NCBI GenBank assembly: GCA_016716435.1 | Contig: JADJWI010000004.1 | Location: forward strand, 143,459 to 207,458 | Direction: 5' to 3' | Length of the DNA: 64,000 bases | Source of the DNA: Acidobacteriota bacterium | Lineage (GTDB): Bacteria; Acidobacteriota; Blastocatellia; Pyrinomonadales; Pyrinomonadaceae | Shown: in pieces, positions 58,950 to 64,000 of the stretch | How the letters are laid out: every line of letters begins with the position of its first letter | Numbering within the stretch: the first letter of the stretch is position 1 | Notes under the pieces: model-generated | Seen by the model: only the letters and a program-made list of their open reading frames with translations | The model's database searches: none | Told to the model about the DNA's origin: nothing | Program-made: the position numbers and the translations under genes

Positions 58950-59172
58950 CACTTCGATTTCATGGCTTTTGCCAAAAACAATGCCGTTCGCATCATATTT
59001 CTAATCGACGGAAACCTCAAGATTTTTGGCAAAAAAGTTTAAAAACATCTTGTTTGCCCGCTCTCGGCTATGCTACCTTTATATTTGGTCGCTCGACCTT
59101 CCCTCCAACTTTCGAGGAAGTTGCGGATCCGCAGAGTTCTCTTTTCATCCTAAACTTTCGGGTAATCACGAA

Positions 59173-59655
59173 ATGGCCCATTCGCCCTTTATCCTGCAGG
59201 AACAAGAGTTTCAGAAATTGAAGACCGTGCTCGCACGCTTGTGCGTTGAGTGCGTCGCCCGGGTCGTTTTCCTTGTTGACCGCGACGGGCAGACGATCGC
59301 TTTCAACGGCGAGATCGGCGATATGGATACGACAAGCTTTGCTTCGCTTGCGGCCGGCAACGTTGCCGCGACCAACAGCATGGCAAAGCTTATCGGTGAG
59401 GACGGCTTCCCGGCAGTATTCCACGAAGGCGAACGCGAGAGCATCTTTATCAGCGTCATCGGCCGCAGCCTTTTGGTCGTCGTGTTTGATGAACGTTCGA
59501 CCCTCGGCCTTGTAAAGCTCCGAACCAAGCGTGCCAGCTACGAAGTTGCGGCAATTCTCGAAGAAGCCTCAAAGCAATCGCAGGCATTTGCCGCAAATAG
59601 TGCGTCGGCATTCGCCGACATCACGGATGAGGATATTGACAGCCTTTTTAGCTAG
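59173..59655 (+). CDS. Roadblock/LC7 domain protein, MglB-like
   Basis: 160 residues from ATG 59173 (MAHSPFILQEQEFQKL). A roadblock fold: helix ILQEQEFQKLKTVLARLC, strands ARVVFLVDRDGQTIAFNG, then SLAAGNVAATNSMAKLI and ISVIGRSLLVVVFD. It matches MglB-type partners of small GTPases. A longer frame to 59026 is not supported. MglA follows 39 bases later. A GTPase-activating role is inferred by analogy with MglB. Confidence 0.85.
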   Translation: MAHSPFILQEQEFQKLKTVLARLCVECVARVVFLVDRDGQTIAFNGEIGDMDTTSFASLAAGNVAATNSMAKLIGEDGFPAVFHEGERESIFISVIGRSLLVVVFDERSTLGLVKLRTKRASYEVAAILEEASKQSQAFAANSASAFADITDEDIDSLFS

Positions 59656-59694
59656 AATATTTACGGCGTTAAACGAACAGCCCCAAGCAGAGCC

Positions 59695-60279
<585 letters not shown>

Positions 60280-60301
60280 CCGAACGCGAACTGATAAAAA
60301 T

Positions 60302-60337
60302 AAAAAGCCGCCGGAAGCGATTCCCGCGGCTTTTTTT
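60302..60337 (+). terminator. Intrinsic terminator of the mglBA pair
   Basis: AAAAAGCCGC (60302-60311) and GCGGCTTTTT (60326-60335) form a perfect 10-bp stem with a 14-base loop, ending in a run of seven T (60331-60337). Confidence 0.88.
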
Positions 60338-60449
60338 ACCTTCCCCTTGCTCGAAAACTAGGAGTACCTTTAGTGCAGAACCTTGTCGAATTGGTTCATT
60401 CCTAGTTTTCGAGCCCCGGATGCGTTCGGATTCAGTCGAACAATTTTTC

Positions 60450-61013
60450 CTAGCGACCGTAACCGTCACCGGAACGCTCTTCGAGACCACGTCATAGACC
60501 GGGGACCGCTGCTCGGCAATGCGGACAAGTTCCTCAAGCTGCTCGGGAGTGGCATCGCCCTTGACCCGGAAATCGATGTTTATGTCGTTGTAGCCGTTTC
60601 GGACGTTCGGGTCCATCCCGAGAAACCCTCGAAGATCGAGGTTGCCCGAATAGGTGGGTAACCTCATCAACCTTGATGCCTTTCGCCGCGGCGTGGTAAA
60701 CGAGGCTGGTCGTAAGGCAGCCCGCGAGTGCCGCAAGCAGGTACTCGACCGGGTTCGCTCCCGTATCCGTTCCGAGCAAAATGGCCGGCTCGTCCTTTCG
60801 GAACACGAACGGCGTATCGCGCTTGAAGGTCTGGCAAGCTCCGTCGTAGTCGTCAACGACCGTCTCGTTCTGGCCGCCGTTGATCCATTTGTTGCTCGCC
60901 CGAAAATTGAATTTCGCGATCTCTTTGTTCCCGCCGATGGCATCTATCGTTTCGAAAAGCTCCGTCACGTTGACGCCGTTAACTATCTTCTGTTCTTTCT
61001 GTGCTGTCTGCAT
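60450..61013 (-). CDS. OsmC-family protein (frame broken)
   Basis: About 187 residues from ATG 61013 (MQTAQKEQKIVNGVNV), with GGAGAG before it. The OsmC fold shows ANPVEYLLAALAGCLTTSLVYHAAAKGI with the redox Cys, and later the second part LRGFLGMD ... EQLEELVRIAEQRSPVYDVV. The second catalytic Cys position carries Ser (RSPVYDV), so peroxidase chemistry may be lost. An extra base at about 60651-60660 shifts the frame, and the end at 60450 is a TAG reached only after another shift; the ORF as written runs on to 60257. Confidence 0.78.
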
Positions 61014-61051
61014 AATTCTCTCCTAGATATTGCTTTGATCTCTGGTGTTAA

Positions 61052-61073
61052 GGAGGCGGTCTCGGCCGCCTCC
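61052..61073. terminator. Perfect hairpin between the diiron and OsmC genes
   Basis: GGAGGCGG (61052-61059) and CCGCCTCC (61066-61073) are exact inverted repeats with a 6-base loop, lying between the stop of the diiron gene and the start of the OsmC gene. There is no T run, so it may partly attenuate or protect mRNA. Confidence 0.5.
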
Positions 61074-61084
61074 CGTGTGGGCAT

Positions 61085-62034
61085 TTAGCAAAATGCCGGC
61101 ACTACCTCTTCCAGCTTTTCCCGCTCTGCAGCGTCGAGAGCTCCGACCGTTTCAAGGAACTTCGGATGCGACATCCCGGTTCCGAGATAGGTCCAGCGGT
61201 TTGCCTGATGCTGTACCGTTATGAACTCCTCGCGTTCGGCCTCGGTAAGCGTGCGGCCCGTCGCAGTCTCGAACGCCTCAAGGTCAAAGAGCGTCTGCTG
61301 CTTGAGGCCCGTATCGAGAAAAAAACCGCCGATGTCCAAATAGTCCGCGACACCTTCCTTGATCTGCTGTTCCGACATTCCGGCGGCCAGTGCCTCGATC
61401 ATCATCGTGTCGAGCTTCGCGTGCTGCGCTTCCTCAAGCCAGTGATGCTTGAGCAGGCTCTTGAACTGCGGGTCGAGGTCCTGATCGTTCCTGATGCTGT
61501 CCAGATAATGCCGCTGCGTCATCCATTCGATGTGAAGAATGACCAACGCAACGCCGAGTGGCCCATGGGCAAGAACGGCCTTTGCAACCTCGGCCGGCGG
61601 GCCAATGACCTTGCACTCGGTGCCAAAGTTCTCCTGAAACTCGCGGCTGAACTGCTTGAAAAGCTGAATGTGCTTCGCCTCTTCGCTTGCAAATTGCAGG
61701 AAAGCCCGGACACGGTAGTCGTCCTTGTCGAGCGACGGCCTTACATGGTCGAGCACGAACGGCAGGATGAACTCTTCAACGAGCCCGAAGATCGACAGAT
61801 ATGCGTGGCCGCGGATCTGGTTCAGCACTCGCTTTTCGTCTTCGTTCAGAAACCGAGCCCATCGACCCGAGCGAGCGATTCGGGCATGAACCGCTTGCTG
61901 AAGTCGAGCCGCTTATCGCCGCCGATGATGTCCTCGATCGCCCAGTTCACCCGCCGCGAGGCGACGATCGTTTCGCGGTAATCATATTTCGGCAGGGAGC
62001 CTTTATTACTTCTGGTTGTGATTGCGTCTAACAT
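61085..62034 (-). CDS. Ferritin-like diiron protein, AurF/RNR-R2-like (frame broken once)
   Basis: About 316 residues from ATG 62034 (MLDAITTRSNKG) behind AAGGAG. Candidate diiron ligands are VEEFILPF, ASEEAKH (ExxH) and WLEEAQHAK (EExxH). The arrangement in long helices is like AurF-type N-oxygenases or other non-heme diiron oxygenases; the substrate is unknown. A missing base at about 61848-61853 breaks the frame; with it the two parts join through GLGFLNEDEKRVLNQ. It is upstream of the OsmC gene. Confidence 0.75.
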
Positions 62035-62140
62035 TATTTTTCTCCTTATAAAGTGCGTTTACGTCACCCCGCTCGACCGAACAAACCGCCGCACTGAGGA
62101 AGATGAGAACTTACTTGCTTAATTTCCCGTTCTTGATTTA

Positions 62141-62382
62141 TCAGCTTGTCCGGAGTTCGCCGACACGCATCTTGCCGACCCTGACCACCGGATCTCGCAG
62201 CTGCTGGCAGATGCTAAGAACCGTTGAATTGCCGTCGATCCATGTGTTGCGGTCGTCCCGCCGTCGTGAATCTTGGATCTGTAATTGCCGTCCTCATTCT
62301 TGAGGTCTGTGCCGGCATAGCGGCGACCGTCCCAAGCATCAGGTATCGCGACCGCGAGTATCGTTTTCATTTTCTTGTTCAT
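62141..62382 (-). pseudogene. Small secreted protein, frame broken
   Basis: A good Shine-Dalgarno (AAGGAAAG) precedes ATG 62382 and a signal peptide that, with one shift, reads MNKKMKTILAVA ... MLGTVAAMPAQT. A second shift gives NTWIDGNSTVLSICQQLRDPVV and MRVGELRTS before a TGA at 62141. Total about 80 residues; unknown, and heavily damaged by indels. Confidence 0.45.
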
Positions 62383-62410
62383 TGTGTCTTTCCTTTGTTG
62401 TTCGATCGTT

Positions 62411-62905
62411 TTATTCAAGCGAAAGCCCGAGCGTGCTTATCCCGGGTGTGCCGAGCCTCGAGCTCGAGGTTCAGCGTTCGGATGCCGTTATCGCCGACCG
62501 CGGATTTGAATGCCGATAAAGCTTCGCGATCTCGTGGATGTAATCTCACCCTTCCGCTCCCTTCAGCAGGAAGGTTTCACGGTTGCGGTATTCAGCATCA
62601 GGATCGTCCACATCGCACGCCGTCCTGAGGGCCGAATTCCCTTTGCCGTATCGATGCGGTTGTCAACGATAACGCCACGGCCGGCGGACTTCCGTAGCTC
62701 CTGCTGCTGAAAGCGGCGGATGAGTGCCGCCGTCTTTGGCCCCATCACCCCGTTCGGTTCCGGGAGTTCGACGTCTGCCCACGACCGCCGCCAGTTCGCC
62801 GTATTTCATCAGGGCTCTAACAGCCGATCACGTCACCCTTCTCTTCGCATTTTCGACGCCGTTTTCGCCAACCGAGCTGTGAAGATTCACTTGCGTGAAA
62901 ACCAT
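62411..62905 (-). pseudogene. Peptidoglycan-binding-like protein, decayed or badly sequenced
   Basis: From ATG 62905 (MVFTQVNLHSSVGENGVENAK), pieces in different frames read SSVGENGV, MKYGELAAVV, then NGVMGPKTAALIRRFQQQE, NRIDTAKG and, at the end, LGTPGISTLGLSLE. The motif NGVMGPKTAALIRRFQ is that of a PGBD1-like peptidoglycan-binding helix bundle. At least three frame changes are needed. The gene is transcribed towards the small secreted protein. Confidence 0.5.
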
Positions 62906-63129
62906 TGAATTCCTGTATTTTTCTACATAAAATAATTGCTCCGTTTATATTCCCTTTCGTCATTGTTCCGGCCTGACCGCCGGTGTTCAACGGAGTAAGA
63001 CGACACCTGTCGATGTTTCAGGACACACTGTGGAAAACGCGTTGGGGTCCGGAACCGATGCGTATCAATGTGTTAGAACGCCGTGGTTTGAATTGAGAGT
63101 TACGGCTTAAGGCCGAATGTTATCGCGAA
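62906..63129. other. Divergent intergenic region, no gene
   Basis: 224 bases, AT-rich at its left end (62910-62960), between the two divergently transcribed damaged genes. It is expected to contain the promoters of both; I cannot fix -10/-35 boxes with confidence. Confidence 0.4.
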
Positions 63130-63720
63130 ATGAGCACGAAAGATCTGCCCTCGAAATAACCCAATTGCTGCTCGCCCTTGGCGTGGAGGGCGATGACGGT
63201 GCGCTTTGAGCAGCTGATGCCGGCCGTTTATCAGGAACTCCCCCGCCGACTTGCCTGCAATCCACATGCGGCGGCAGAATCCTGACCACACATTGCAGAC
63301 GACCGCCTCGTCAATGAGGCGTTTTTAAGGCTTGTCGATTCGAACCGGGTGAATTGGCAGGACTGGAATCGCTTCTTTGCGCATCTCCGCACAGCTTATG
63401 CGGCGCGTTCGTCGATTCCCCCCCGCCCGCAAGCGAAACAGCCTTAAGCGCGTGGCGGCGACCAGATAATGGTGACGCTTCGATGACGTAGCCGAGGTCG
63501 CGATCGCAAAACATGAGGACACGATCGCCCCGACGAGGCTCTTGAACGGCTTGCAAAGCTCAGCCCGCGTCAGGCCCAGATAGTTGAAATGAAGTATTTC
63601 GCCGGGCTTACTGAGGAACAGGTCGCCGAAACGCCGGATCTTTCTACTCCGAACGGTTCGCCGCGATTGGAACCTTGCCCGTGCTTGGCTCTCTACCGCG
63701 AACTCAAGGGCTCTGCCTAA
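63130..63720 (+). pseudogene. ECF-family RNA polymerase sigma factor, many frame breaks
   Basis: Read across frames, the protein starts MSTKDL at 63130 and continues ITQLLLALGVEGDDGAL, EQLMPAVYQEL, HMRRQNPD, LVNEAFLRLVDSNRVNWQDW, ... MKYFAGLTEEQVAET and YRELKGSA to TAA 63718-63720. This is the ECF sigma type common in acidobacteria (region 2 and region 4 recognisable). About eight indels interrupt it, too many for a working gene as written. Confidence 0.72.
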
Positions 63721-64000
63721 AAACAACTCCCCGATCGCTGGGAAAAGATAAACGAGATATTACACAACGCGCCGAACTGCCGTCCGCGGAGCGGGAGTCC
63801 TACATTATCCGTGGAGTAGTGGTGATGATGCGGAACTCCTTAGCCGAGGTCCTCTCGCTCCTCGGGGCCGAGTCGCAGGCCGGCGAATTCATCAACCAAC
63901 CGGCCGTCTCCGGTATATTTTCCGGCTCGGCCGATGAACTGCCGCAAACACTAGCTGGGATCGAATTCGACATTTCAAAGATCGAGCGATGCATCGGCTC
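63721..64000 (+). CDS. N-terminal end of a Ser/Thr protein kinase (cut by window edge)
   Basis: Immediately after the sigma factor gene: PDRWEKINEILHNA, then (one shift) ELPSAERESYIIR, LAEVLSLLGAESQAGEFINQPAV and LAGIEFDISKIERCIG. This is the N-terminal linker typical of acidobacterial Pkn2-like kinases, before the glycine-rich loop. ECF sigma and kinase genes are often adjacent in such genomes. The frame shifts at least once near 63770, and the start is not certain. Confidence 0.62.

Overview
The window reads as ordinary chromosome of a Gram-negative, fairly high-GC bacterium, most likely an acidobacterium of the Blastocatellia/Pyrinomonadales type. This is inference from gene content: an ECF sigma factor followed by a Ser/Thr kinase of the acidobacterial kind, an MglB/MglA pair, an ElbD-like ether-lipid megaenzyme, many secreted peptidases (M16, M19, M28, S9, archaemetzincin), and short hairpin repeats between genes. 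No rRNA, phage or CRISPR array is present. One tRNA (Arg, anticodon CCT) is found.

Layout. 0-9.7 kb: end of an unknown gene, M19 dipeptidase, a four-PAS GGDEF-EAL protein behind a perfect palindrome, an S9 peptidase coupled to a beta-lactamase-fold hydrolase, and an APC permease. 9.7-19 kb: a 17-residue-repeat protein, an SDR, a full-length M16 protease, a very short prepilin-like ORF, and a reductase-ligase-carrier-acyltransferase fusion resembling ElbD. 19-27.4 kb: LarA-like protein, a GxxExxY nuclease-fold gene bracketed by CACAGA hairpins, a Phd-type antitoxin with a small partner, M28 peptidase, HAD phosphatase, lipoprotein, alpha/beta hydrolase, coaD. 27.4-31.6 kb is the accessory patch: repeats, an IS3-family element that truncates a gene, and an HrgA-like protein. 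31.6-39.2 kb: bacilliredoxin, CYTH enzyme facing ppk1, then a compact operon nnr-SnoaL-tsaE-archaemetzincin-L,D-transpeptidase. 39.4-49 kb: hydrolase, tRNA-Arg, apt, acylphosphatase, HemQ, thiE/thiD, a large TPR gene, sugar nucleotidyltransferase, fpg. 49-52 kb: a SAM-II-like riboswitch and terminator in front of a fused homocysteine methyltransferase/MTHFR. 52-59 kb: quinone reductase, HicBA, and glmS, glmU and yvcK/glmR together. 59-64 kb: MglB-like and MglA, OsmC, a diiron protein and decayed genes, ending in a sigma factor and the start of a kinase.

Functional threads: envelope precursor supply (YvcK/GlmR, GlmU, GlmS, L,D-transpeptidase), one-carbon/methionine metabolism under a candidate riboswitch, thiamine salvage, polyphosphate (Ppk1, CYTH), second messengers and polarity (c-di-GMP protein, MglAB), and lipid synthesis (ElbD-like).

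A caution for all users: more than twenty genes or gene pieces are split by one-base insertions or deletions, mostly in short homopolymers, and often in housekeeping genes (apt, thiD, thiE, glmU, yvcK). I think most are base-calling or assembly errors, so such genes are given here as one entry over the reconstructed span. The last 2 kb is the worst affected.
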